In this document: piece after piece, positions 27,392 through 35,358 of the stretch
Numbering within the stretch: position 1 is the stretch's first letter
How the letters are laid out: every line of letters begins with the position of its first letter
Assembly (NCBI GenBank): GCA_965219125.1
Contig: CBDCMO010000002.1
Span: 1,984,001-2,048,000 of the forward strand
DNA: 64,000 nucleotides
Direction of reading: 5' to 3'
Origin: JBBSOK01 sp965219125
Lineage (GTDB): Bacteria; Bacteroidota; Bacteroidia; Flavobacteriales; Flavobacteriaceae
Notes under the pieces: model-generated
What the model saw: the letters and a program-made list of their open reading frames with translations, nothing else
The model's database searches: none
Told to the model about the DNA's origin: nothing
Translations under genes and position numbers: made by a program

Positions 27392-27769
27392 ATGGCCTCA
27401 AATACAGGACAAACACTCGTAGCAATATTGGCAGGAGCCGCAATTGGCGCAGGAATTGGAATTCTTTATGCTCCAGATAAAGGCGTAACCACTCGAGAGA
27501 AAATAGGAAAAGAAGCGAAGAAAAAACAAAAGCAATTAAAGCGCAGTTATGCTGAGACAAAAAGCAATCTGACCGAGAAAGCTCAAAAAGCAAAACATAG
27601 TTTCGAACAAAAATTTAATGAAACATTATCTTCGGCAAGTTACAAAGCTGATGATATTATTGTTGCAATGGAAGAAAAACTTGAAGCCTTGCGAGTTCAA
27701 AATGCGAAACTTCAAATAGATTCTAAATTAGATCAAGCTGCCGCAACTGTTAAAAAAGCCCTTTCATAA
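27392..27769 (+). CDS. YtxH domain protein
   Basis: 125 residues starting MASNTGQTLVAILAGAAIGA. One Gly/Ala-rich membrane helix (about 8-26, GAAIGAGIGILYAPDKG) is followed by a long Lys/Glu-rich coiled region, the YtxH layout. It probably is a small inner-membrane protein linked to envelope stress. The longer frame from 27341 adds a non-conserved stretch and is rejected. It leads a three-gene cluster with the next two small proteins (2-base gap, then a 4-base overlap). Confidence 0.8.
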   Translation: MASNTGQTLVAILAGAAIGAGIGILYAPDKGVTTREKIGKEAKKKQKQLKRSYAETKSNLTEKAQKAKHSFEQKFNETLSSASYKADDIIVAMEEKLEALRVQNAKLQIDSKLDQAAATVKKALS

Positions 27770-27771
27770 AT

Positions 27772-28200
27772 ATGGCCTTTCAAGAACTAACAGATAACAT
27801 ACATAACGTAAGTCAAAAAGTTCAAGATTTTGTAGAAAGTACGGCGGAGTTTTATAAGCTTCGCCTATTTAAATCTGCAATGAAAGGTGCAATTTCGCTT
27901 GTAAATCTTTTGGTTTTTGGCAGTATTTTTCTTTTTGTTCTTCTATTTTTTTCGATAGGAGCAGCGTTATGGATTGGTGTAGAACTTAAAAGTCCGTATG
28001 CCGGGTTTTTAATTGTTGGTGGTTTTTACGGTATAGTTACTTTATTTCTTGTGATTTTTGGAATGAAAATGATTGAAAAAAGTTTAATCTTAAAATTTTC
28101 GAAATTGCTGAATGATGAGGATGATGTTGATCCAAAAATTGTAGCAGAAAAGGAAGTTGCAGAATTTTCCCAAACAGTAATAACAGAGAAAACCGCATGA
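27772..28200 (+). CDS. Phage-holin-superfamily / DUF1469-like membrane protein
   Basis: 142 residues. An amphipathic N-terminal helix (LTDNIHNVSQKVQDFVESTAEFYKLR) is followed by two membrane helices (SLVNLLVFGSIFLFVLLFFSIGAAL and AGFLIVGGFYGIVTLFLVIF) and an acidic soluble tail. This is the Holin-X/DUF1469 layout. Despite the name there is no phage context here. It is probably cotranscribed with the YtxH gene and overlaps the next start by ATGA. Confidence 0.78.
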   Translation: MAFQELTDNIHNVSQKVQDFVESTAEFYKLRLFKSAMKGAISLVNLLVFGSIFLFVLLFFSIGAALWIGVELKSPYAGFLIVGGFYGIVTLFLVIFGMKMIEKSLILKFSKLLNDEDDVDPKIVAEKEVAEFSQTVITEKTA

Positions 28201-28445
28201 AACAATATACTACTTTTGAAGAAATAGACAGAGATCTTAAATATCTTAAACTAAAATCGAAAATTGACTTGGAAGAGGTAAAATTAGGCTTTACCCAAAC
28301 CAAGGAAAGCTTTACGCACTCGTTATCTCCGGTCAACTTTATTGCAAGCACGGCAGGCTCAATTATGAAAAAAGCATTTGTGCTAAAAATGGTTGAAAAG
28401 ATTGTTGGCATTGCAACGGTAAAAAAGAAAGATGTTAAGGATTAA
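28197..28445 (+). CDS. Small protein of unknown function, third gene of YtxH cluster
   Basis: 82 residues (MKQYTTFEEIDRDLKYLKLK). An amphipathic helical N-half is followed by SPVNFIASTAGSIMKKAFVLKMVEKIVG, weakly hydrophobic and able to lie on a membrane. The start overlaps the preceding stop (ATGA), indicating translational coupling. It is a conserved partner of YtxH/holin-X genes as far as I recall; its function is unknown. Confidence 0.7.
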   Translation: MKQYTTFEEIDRDLKYLKLKSKIDLEEVKLGFTQTKESFTHSLSPVNFIASTAGSIMKKAFVLKMVEKIVGIATVKKKDVKD

Positions 28446-28457
28446 TAGTTAATCAAA

Positions 28458-28505
28458 TAAAAAGAGAAAGCCGATTGAAATATTTCAATCGGCTTTCTCT
28501 TTTTA
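28458..28505. terminator. Bidirectional terminator, perfect 48-bp palindrome
   Basis: A perfect inverted repeat centred between 28481 and 28482 (arms of 24 bases with GAGAAAGCCGATTGAAAT in the left arm). An A run is on one side and a T run on the other, so it can end transcription from both the YtxH cluster and the convergent SPFH gene. Confidence 0.92.
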
Positions 28506-28524
28506 AATCGTTTTTCAATTTAAA

Positions 28525-29520
28525 TTAGTACGTCAAATCTTCTCCTTCTTCGGGTCTTTCGTGCTTTGGTCTTCTCGGTTTTTTATTAGTTCCGATGCCT
28601 TTTTCAATATTTTGCTTTTTCATCTGCTCACCAATTTGATTGCTTGCTACAAAAGAAGCAATCATATTATTCAACATATCGCTACCAGCTTGTGGCGAAT
28701 TTGGTAATAATATAAGGTTGGATTGTGTTGCCTCACCAATACTTTGTAATGTATCGTAATGCTGCGTAACCACAATTAAAGCTGAAGCTTCTTGACTATT
28801 TATACCAACATTGTTTAACACCTCTACACTTTCTTCTAAGCCTCGTGCAATTTCACGTCTTTGATCTGCAATACCTTGACCCTGTAAACGCTTACTTTCG
28901 GCTTCTGCTCTTGCTTTTGCCACAATTTTAATACGTTCAGCTTCACCTTCAAATTCTGCAGCTACTTTTTCTCTTTCAGCAGCATTAATTCTGTTCATAG
29001 CCGCCTTTACTTGCACATCTGGGTCAATATCTGTTACCAACGTTTTAATAATGTCGTAACCGTATTCTCTCATCGCTTCGTTCAATTCTTTTTTAACAGC
29101 TATTGCAACATCATCTTTACGTTCAAAAACATCGTCTAATTTCATTTTTGGAACTTCGGCACGAACAACATCAAATACATAAGAAGTAATTTGGTCGTGC
29201 GGATTTTGAAGTTTATAAAATGCATCATAAACCTTTACACTCAACACTTGAAATTGAACCGATATTTTAAGTCGAACAAAAACATCATCTTTTGTTTTTG
29301 TCTCAACAATTACATCTAATTGCTGAATTTTTAGATTTATTCTACCTGCAATTCTATCAACCACTGGAATTTTAAAATTAAGTCCTGAATGTCTGGCACC
29401 AGCAAATTTTCCGAAACGTTCCACGATTGCCGCGGTTTGTTGTTTAACAGTAAAAATTCCTGAAAGAAGAATAAAAAAGCCAATTATTAAAACTGGAACT
29501 AAATAAATATAGCCGCTCAT
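28525..29520 (-). CDS. SPFH/Band 7 (stomatin-like) membrane protein
   Basis: 331 residues. A single N-terminal membrane helix (YLVPVLIIGFFILLSGIFTV) is followed by the SPFH domain (about 25-190, AAIVERFGKFAGARHSGLNFK ... DIDPDVQVKAAMNRINAAER). A coiled coil of AEAER/ARAEAESKRLQ type ends with a Lys/Arg-rich tail (KKPRRPKHERPEEGEDL). It is of QmcA/stomatin type, forming oligomeric cages that organise membrane microdomains and modulate proteases (family knowledge). No NfeD partner gene is adjacent. Confidence 0.93.
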   Translation of the reverse strand: MSGYIYLVPVLIIGFFILLSGIFTVKQQTAAIVERFGKFAGARHSGLNFKIPVVDRIAGRINLKIQQLDVIVETKTKDDVFVRLKISVQFQVLSVKVYDAFYKLQNPHDQITSYVFDVVRAEVPKMKLDDVFERKDDVAIAVKKELNEAMREYGYDIIKTLVTDIDPDVQVKAAMNRINAAEREKVAAEFEGEAERIKIVAKARAEAESKRLQGQGIADQRREIARGLEESVEVLNNVGINSQEASALIVVTQHYDTLQSIGEATQSNLILLPNSPQAGSDMLNNMIASFVASNQIGEQMKKQNIEKGIGTNKKPRRPKHERPEEGEDLTY

Positions 29521-29612
29521 AATGTTAAGGATTAAGTTGAAACGTTAGTAGCCGAATATACGAAATTGTTACGCTCGGTTATGTTATAAGGTGTACTAAA
29601 CTTATTTAATTA

Positions 29613-31145
29613 TTAATTTGATTTATAATGTTTAGCTTTTTCGAGACGCTCAACTGTTTCAAGCCTTCCTAATATCTCAATAATCTCAAACACATCGGGC
29701 CCTTTCATTTCGCCCACCAGGGCAAGTCTTAAAGGCATCATTACTTTTCCAAAGCTAATTTCTTCCGAAGTAATCCAGCCTTTTATAGTAGTCGAAAGAT
29801 TCTTGGCGGTAAAATCTTCAACTCTTTTAATTAGCTCAATTATTTTAGAAAAATAAGCGGGCGTTTCATTTCCGAAGGATTTTGCCGCAGCTTTCTCATC
29901 ATATGTTGTTGGCGCTTCGAATAAGAAACTTCCCTGTTCCCAAAAATCGGAGACGAATGTTGCTCTTTCCTTCAATAATGAAGTAACTAATTTAAGGTTA
30001 AGCGTGGTGGAAAAGCCTTTAGAATCAAGTAATTTACCAAATTCAGCAGCCAAAACTTTGTCATCAACTTCTTGTAAATAGTGATGTTGAAACCATTTGG
30101 TTTTATCGGGATCAAATTTTGCTCCGCTTTTATGAACACGTTCCAAATCGAAAGAATCTATCAATTCCTGAAGGTTAAAAATTTCTTTTTCCGTACCGTC
30201 ATTCCAGCCCAATAATGCTAAAAAGTTTAAGACGGCTTCGGGCAAATAACCCGTTTCTCTATAGCCGTTATATACTTCGCCTTCGGCAGTTTTCCACTCT
30301 AACGGAAAAACAGGGAAGCCCATTTTATCACCATCACGTTTGCTTAATTTTCCTTTCCCTTCAGGTTTCATAATAAGCGGTAAATGTGCAAATTGGGGCG
30401 CTTCCCAACCAAATGCTCTATACAATAAAACATGCAAAGGCATAGAAGGTAACCATTCTTCTCCGCGAATTACGTGGCTAATTTCCATTAAATGATCGTC
30501 CACAATATTCGCTAAATGATAGGTTGGCATACCATCACTTTTAAATAGAACTTTATCGTCGAGAACATTCGTATCAATTTCAATTCCTCCTCTAATTATA
30601 TCATGCAGATGAAGGTTTTCATCTTCGGGAGATTTAAACCTGATTACATATTCGTCGCCGTTTTCAATTCTATTTTTAACCTCTTCCAAAGAAAGTGAAA
30701 GCGAATTTTGTAATTTTTTACGGTTGTGCCAGTTGTAAATAAATGTTTTACCTTTTGCTTCGTTGTCTTTTCGGTGCGCATCCAATTGTTCAGCAGTATC
30801 AAAAGCATAATACGCGTTGTTGGATTTTATAAGTTCTTCAGCATATTTAACGTAAAGTTCTTTACGCTCACTTTGACGATACGGCCCATATTTTTTCGAG
30901 TTTTCTGAATTAATTGGAGAATCCGGACCTTCGTCAAAAGGAATATTTAGCCAATTAAGTGTATCAATAATATATTTTTCTGCACCTTCAACATAACGGT
31001 TTTGATCCGTATCTTCAATACGTAGTAAAAAATCGCCGCCGTGTTTTTTGGCGAACAAATAATTGAAAAGGGCAGTACGAACACCGCCAATATGTAAAGG
31101 CCCAGTTGGGCTTGGCGCAAAACGCACTCTTACTTTTTGAGACAT
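29613..31145 (-). CDS. gltX: Glutamyl-tRNA synthetase
   Basis: Class I synthetase charging tRNA-Glu; 510 residues from MSQKVRVRFAPSPTGPLHIG, where HIGH is PLHIGG. The core motif LLRIEDTDQNRYVEG follows, and KMSKS is KLSKRDGDK (about 270). The C-terminal anticodon-binding domain is helical. A longer frame to 31214 (MYKRLIGLIFKY...) is rejected because the TATCTTTG box at 31212-31219 overlaps its start. Confidence 0.97.
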   Translation of the reverse strand: MSQKVRVRFAPSPTGPLHIGGVRTALFNYLFAKKHGGDFLLRIEDTDQNRYVEGAEKYIIDTLNWLNIPFDEGPDSPINSENSKKYGPYRQSERKELYVKYAEELIKSNNAYYAFDTAEQLDAHRKDNEAKGKTFIYNWHNRKKLQNSLSLSLEEVKNRIENGDEYVIRFKSPEDENLHLHDIIRGGIEIDTNVLDDKVLFKSDGMPTYHLANIVDDHLMEISHVIRGEEWLPSMPLHVLLYRAFGWEAPQFAHLPLIMKPEGKGKLSKRDGDKMGFPVFPLEWKTAEGEVYNGYRETGYLPEAVLNFLALLGWNDGTEKEIFNLQELIDSFDLERVHKSGAKFDPDKTKWFQHHYLQEVDDKVLAAEFGKLLDSKGFSTTLNLKLVTSLLKERATFVSDFWEQGSFLFEAPTTYDEKAAAKSFGNETPAYFSKIIELIKRVEDFTAKNLSTTIKGWITSEEISFGKVMMPLRLALVGEMKGPDVFEIIEILGRLETVERLEKAKHYKSN

Positions 31146-31211
31146 AAACTTTAAATATTCTTGGTTTAATGTTGAAATATATTTAAAAATTAAACCGATT
31201 AATCTTTTATA

Positions 31212-31219
31212 CAAAGATA
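31212..31219 (-). promoter_or_regulatory. -7 promoter element of gltX (TATCTTTG)
   Basis: Exact consensus on the minus strand, 66 bases before the gltX ATG, giving a leader of about 60 bases. That leader shows no clear riboswitch or T-box structure. Confidence 0.5.
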
Positions 31220-31408
31220 CAATTCTAATAAAGTCTAAAATGTGAAAAAGCGTGGCTATGTTTCTTTCATATAATTAAAAAAACGAATGTTATTCTCGAT
31301 TTCTGCTTGTCTAAGTTCAGCACATAAAATTTTGGAGTAATAATTGCTGTCGTTTTTTAAGTTTTAAGTTGTATTTTCGTTGTTAACAGTGGATTTAAGT
31401 AAGATTGA

Positions 31409-34400
31409 ATGAGTAGTTTTAATATAATCCAGCAAAAGCTGGAGCAATTTATTAGGAAATATTACACCAATGAACTTATAAAAGGTATCATCCTTTTTTT
31501 GGCTATAGGCGTGCTCTATTTTTTGGCAACTCTATTGGTTGAATATTTTTTGTGGTTAAATCCACTTGGCCGAACTATTCTTTTTTGGCTTTTTATAGTT
31601 GTTGAAGGCTTTCTTTTTGTGAGATTTATAGCATATCCACTCGCAAAACTTTTCAAATTACAAAAAGGTTTGGATTATGATTCGGCATCAAAAATTATCG
31701 GAAATCATTTTCCCGAAGTCAATGATAAGTTGTTGAATGTTATTCAATTGAATAGAAATCAAAGGGAAAGTGAATTATTGGTCGCGAGCATTGATCAAAA
31801 GGTGAGCGAAATGCAACCAATTCAATTTAAAAGTGCTGTAAACTATACCAAAAACACTAAATATTTAAAGTATTTGGCAGTACCAATTTTGGTTTTTGTA
31901 CTTTTTTCTTTGTTTGGTGAAAAAGATATTTTTTCCTCTAGTTATAAACGCGTTGTAAATTATGATCAAGCGTATGAGCCACCAGCTCCTTTTTCATTTA
32001 TAGTATTGAATGACAACCTAAACGCAATTGAAAACAAACCTTTTACATTAACCGTAAAAACTGAGGGCAAGCTTGTACCGGAAAATGCAAGTATTGTTTA
32101 CGATGGCAACACTTATTTTTTAGAGCAAACTGCGCCCGGAATGTTTACCTATAATTTTAGCCAACCTTCAAAATCCATTAATTTTAAGTTGAAAGGTAAT
32201 TCGGTAACTTCAAAAGAATATGATTTAAATATTGTAAAAACACCGTCATTATTAGGGTTTGAAATGCAATTGAATTATCCAAATTATACTGGAAAAGCAT
32301 CAGAAATTCTTAAAAGCACTGGAAATGCTACAATTCCCGAAGGAACAACGGTAAGTTGGAATGTAAATACACAAAATACGCTGGAGGTAAGTTTAAAAAC
32401 GCGCGACACATCATATTTTTTTAGTGCCGCAGGTAATAATTATCAACTGAAAAAAGGCATTTTCAATAATCTCGATTACGCTATTACTACAAGTAATGAA
32501 ATATTGAAGGATTATGAGAATCTTTCATTTGCATTAAAGGTTATAAAAGATGAATATCCTGAAATTGAAGTACAATCTAAAGTTGATAGCACGAACGCTC
32601 AGCGTATATTTTTTCTAGGGAAAATTAGTGATGATTATGGTCTAACCAAACTGCGAATCGTCTATTACCCTGAAGCGAATGAAGTGGCAAAAAAGATGGA
32701 AGTTTTGCCGATTTCAAAAACCAATTTCGATCAATTTACCTTCAGTTTTCCCGGCACGCTTCAGCTTGATGAGGGCATTGCTTATGATTATTATTTTGAA
32801 GTATTTGATAACGATGCCATTCATAATTTCAAAAGTACAAAGTCGGCAAATTTCAGTTACAAGAAATTTACCAAGGATGAACAGGATGATGAAAAGCTAA
32901 GACAACAAGAGAAAAATATTGATGGTTTAGACAAATCATTAGAGCAATTAAAGCAGCAAGAAAAACAGCTTAGCGAACTTTCAAAAACCCAAAAGGAAAA
33001 GAAGGAACTAAGCTTTAATGATAAAAAGAAATTAGAAAACTTCATTGATAGACAGAAGCAGCAAGAGGAAATGATGAAGAATTTTTCGAAAGAAATGAAG
33101 GAAAATTTAGAAGAATTTCAACCAGAAAATCAAGAAAAAGATCCGTTTAAAGAACAGTTAAAAGATAGGCTTGAACAAAACGAAGAAAAGCTTAAGGAAA
33201 ATGAGAAATTGTTAGAAGAATTGGAGAAACTGCAAGATAAAATTCAAAAAGAGGAACTCACAGAAAAGCTGGACAAACTTGCAAAGCAAAATACCAACGA
33301 AAAGAAGAACTTAGAGCAACTTGTTGAGCTTACAAAAAGATATTACGTAACAAAAAAAGCTGAAAAGCTAGCTGAGGAATTGTTCAAACTGGGAGAGGAA
33401 CAAGAGAAATTAGCAGATACGCCGAAAGAGGAAAACACAAAAGAAAAACAGGAAGATTTAAACGAAAAGTTTGACGAATATAAAGAAGAAATGAAGGAGT
33501 TGCAAAAGGACAATGCCGCTCTAAAAAAACCTATGGACGTGCCGCAAGATAAACCAGGAGAAAAGGAAGTTGATGAACAGCAAGACGATGCCAAAGAAAA
33601 ACTAGCTAAAAAAGATACCCAAGGCGCATCATCGAGTCAGAAAAAGGCAGGAAAGAAAATGAAACAAATGGGCAAAGCCATGCAATCTCAAATGGAAGCC
33701 GGCGCAGGAGAATCGCTTGATGAAGATGTTGAGATGCTTCGTCAAATTTTAGATAATCTCGTTGTTTTTTCTTTTGAGCAAGAAGGTTTAATGGAAAATT
33801 TTAAAAAGTTGGATTATGGTAATCCGGTATTTGGCAAAAAATTGAATGTTCAAAACGACTTAAAACAAAATTTTCAACATGTAGATGACAGTCTTTTTTC
33901 ATTGTCTTTACGTCAGCCTTTAATTAGCGAGGCGATTAACGAGTCAATAACCGAAGTACAATATAACATCGATAAAAGCTTGGAGCGTTTGGCAGATAAT
34001 CAAATCCGCCAAGGTATCTCAAGCCAACAATATACTATTACAGGAACAAATGAGCTGGCGGTACTTTTAGCGGATTTGCTCTCAAATATGCAAATGCAGA
34101 TGCAAATGTCGGCGTCGGGTAAAGGAAAGGGAAAGGGAATAGGAATGGGCGATGGGGAAGGCGGCAAAGGATTTCAACTACCGGATATTATCAAAAAGCA
34201 AGAAAGTTTGGCTGAGAAGATGGAGGAAGGAATGAAAGAAGGTGAAAAAGGAAAGGGTGAAAAAGGAAAAGGCGAAAAAGGAAAGGGTGAAAAGGGAGAA
34301 GGACAAGGCGAAGGTGAAGGAAGCGAAGGAGAAAATGGCAAAAATGGCAAGGGCGGAAAAGATGGAAAAATGGGGAAAGAAGGAGAGCAAAATGGCGATG

Positions 34401-34810
34401 AAAATAGCAACGGCGAGTTATTTGAAATATACAAACAACAACAACAGCTAAGACAACAATTACAAGATAGGTTAAGTAAAGAAGGTTTGAAAGGAAATGC
34501 TGTCCTCCTAAAAAAGATGGAAGGAATAGAGCAGCAATTATTGGATAAGGGTTTTAATGAAAGAACGTTGCAGGCAATGCTAAATTTAAAATACGAATTA
34601 CTGAAATTGGATAAAGCTGATTTTGAACAAGGCCAAGAAACCAAAAGAGAATCTATAACCAATATGCGGGATTTTCAAAATAGGATGAAAATGTCTGACG
34701 AAGACATTAAAAAGTATTTTAATACAATCGAAATTTTAAATAGGGAGGCACTACCTTTGCGCCAAGATTACAAAAATAAGGTGCAACAGTATTTTGAAAA
34801 TAAGGAATGA
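31409..34810 (+). CDS. DUF4175 family large membrane protein
   Basis: 1133 residues. Two N-terminal membrane helices (LIKGIILFLAIGVLYFLATLLV and TILFWLFIVVEGFLFVRFIAY) and a third near 150 (YLAVPILVFVLFSLFG) precede an Ig-like beta region (about 190-480). A very long charged coiled coil (about 490-790) follows. A Gly-Lys-Glu low-complexity block (about 895-1010, repeated GEKGK) precedes a helical end. The function of DUF4175 is unknown, though envelope location is clear. The stop overlaps ybeY (ATGA), so the two are coupled. Confidence 0.88.
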   Translation: MSSFNIIQQKLEQFIRKYYTNELIKGIILFLAIGVLYFLATLLVEYFLWLNPLGRTILFWLFIVVEGFLFVRFIAYPLAKLFKLQKGLDYDSASKIIGNHFPEVNDKLLNVIQLNRNQRESELLVASIDQKVSEMQPIQFKSAVNYTKNTKYLKYLAVPILVFVLFSLFGEKDIFSSSYKRVVNYDQAYEPPAPFSFIVLNDNLNAIENKPFTLTVKTEGKLVPENASIVYDGNTYFLEQTAPGMFTYNFSQPSKSINFKLKGNSVTSKEYDLNIVKTPSLLGFEMQLNYPNYTGKASEILKSTGNATIPEGTTVSWNVNTQNTLEVSLKTRDTSYFFSAAGNNYQLKKGIFNNLDYAITTSNEILKDYENLSFALKVIKDEYPEIEVQSKVDSTNAQRIFFLGKISDDYGLTKLRIVYYPEANEVAKKMEVLPISKTNFDQFTFSFPGTLQLDEGIAYDYYFEVFDNDAIHNFKSTKSANFSYKKFTKDEQDDEKLRQQEKNIDGLDKSLEQLKQQEKQLSELSKTQKEKKELSFNDKKKLENFIDRQKQQEEMMKNFSKEMKENLEEFQPENQEKDPFKEQLKDRLEQNEEKLKENEKLLEELEKLQDKIQKEELTEKLDKLAKQNTNEKKNLEQLVELTKRYYVTKKAEKLAEELFKLGEEQEKLADTPKEENTKEKQEDLNEKFDEYKEEMKELQKDNAALKKPMDVPQDKPGEKEVDEQQDDAKEKLAKKDTQGASSSQKKAGKKMKQMGKAMQSQMEAGAGESLDEDVEMLRQILDNLVVFSFEQEGLMENFKKLDYGNPVFGKKLNVQNDLKQNFQHVDDSLFSLSLRQPLISEAINESITEVQYNIDKSLERLADNQIRQGISSQQYTITGTNELAVLLADLLSNMQMQMQMSASGKGKGKGIGMGDGEGGKGFQLPDIIKKQESLAEKMEEGMKEGEKGKGEKGKGEKGKGEKGEGQGEGEGSEGENGKNGKGGKDGKMGKEGEQNGDENSNGELFEIYKQQQQLRQQLQDRLSKEGLKGNAVLLKKMEGIEQQLLDKGFNERTLQAMLNLKYELLKLDKADFEQGQETKRESITNMRDFQNRMKMSDEDIKKYFNTIEILNREALPLRQDYKNKVQQYFENKE
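34240..34400 (+). repeat. Short in-frame tandem repeat encoding GEKGK
   Basis: About four copies of a 15-base unit (GGTGAAAAAGGAAAG-like) followed by degenerate GEG/GKNGKGG codons inside the DUF4175 gene. Purine-rich on the coding strand, so slippage between strains is likely. Confidence 0.75.
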
Positions 34811-35223
34811 TAAGTTTTTCCAGCGAAACAGAATTTACATTAGAGGACGAGAAATCAATTTCTAAATGGATTGGCCAAACGATTATTTCTGAAGGTTTCG
34901 AAGAGGGAGAAATATCATACGTATTTTGTGATGACGAATTTTTATTGAAGTTGAATATCGAATTTTTAAACCATGATACATTAACAGACATCATTAGTTT
35001 TGATTATACAATTGGGAAGGAGATTAATGGTGAAATCTTTATTTCCGTTGAAAGAGTAAAGGAAAATGCTGAAACTTTTAATGAATCATTCGACACTGAA
35101 TTAAGGCGTGTTATCATTCACGGTATTTTACACTATTGTGGTCATTCAGATAAGAGTGAAGATAGCAACCAAGAGATGCGCTTGTTAGAAAATAAATATT
35201 TAAAGAATTTTGAAAATCTTTAA
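34807..35223 (+). CDS. ybeY: Endoribonuclease YbeY
   Basis: Zinc-dependent RNase needed for 16S rRNA 3' processing and ribosome quality control. 138 residues. The zinc signature HGILHYCGHSDKSE (H-x3-H-x5-type triad, about 112-125) replaces the usual HGxLHLxGYDH. FLNHDTLTDIISFDY is the typical N-half motif. The ATG overlaps the stop of the DUF4175 gene by four bases. Confidence 0.94.
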   Translation: MISFSSETEFTLEDEKSISKWIGQTIISEGFEEGEISYVFCDDEFLLKLNIEFLNHDTLTDIISFDYTIGKEINGEIFISVERVKENAETFNESFDTELRRVIIHGILHYCGHSDKSEDSNQEMRLLENKYLKNFENL

Positions 35224-35279
35224 TAGTCTGAAAAAGAGACTAGTATGTTCTTAATCTGCTATGTTTCAATACTTTGTCG

Positions 35280-35287
35280 TATCTTTG
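35280..35287 (+). promoter_or_regulatory. -7 promoter element of mnmG (TATCTTTG)
   Basis: Exact consensus match. The transcript would carry the parS palindrome in its 5' leader before the ATG at 35359. Confidence 0.55.
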
Positions 35288-35331
35288 CCGTCTCTTAAGG
35301 AAAAAAGTCAAAATAATTTTAAAATATCAAT

Positions 35332-35347
35332 TGTTCCACGTGGAACA
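35332..35347. promoter_or_regulatory. parS: parS-like ParB binding site 1
   Basis: TGTTCCACGTGGAACA, a perfect palindrome extending to 22 bases (35329-35350). It matches the bacterial parS consensus TGTTNCACGTGNAACA, ten bases ahead of the mnmG ATG. ParB spreading from such sites drives origin segregation (family knowledge). Confidence 0.85.
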
Positions 35348-35358
35348 ATTTTAAGAAT

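Noticed and set aside
27772..28200. Prophage holin
   Set aside because: Holin-superfamily topology only; no lysin, structural or integrase genes nearby, and it is clustered with a YtxH gene.
29413..29429. GTTCCACG half-palindrome in the SPFH gene
   Set aside because: Only half of a parS arm; the other half is unrelated.
31146..31211. T-box or riboswitch in the gltX leader
   Set aside because: No specifier-like or antiterminator structure is evident in the short AT-rich leader, and T-boxes are not expected in this phylum.
34174..34662. 162-residue antisense frame rich in Ser, Pro and Phe
   Set aside because: It mirrors the purine-rich GEKGK/coiled-coil part of the DUF4175 gene; low-complexity shadow without start context.
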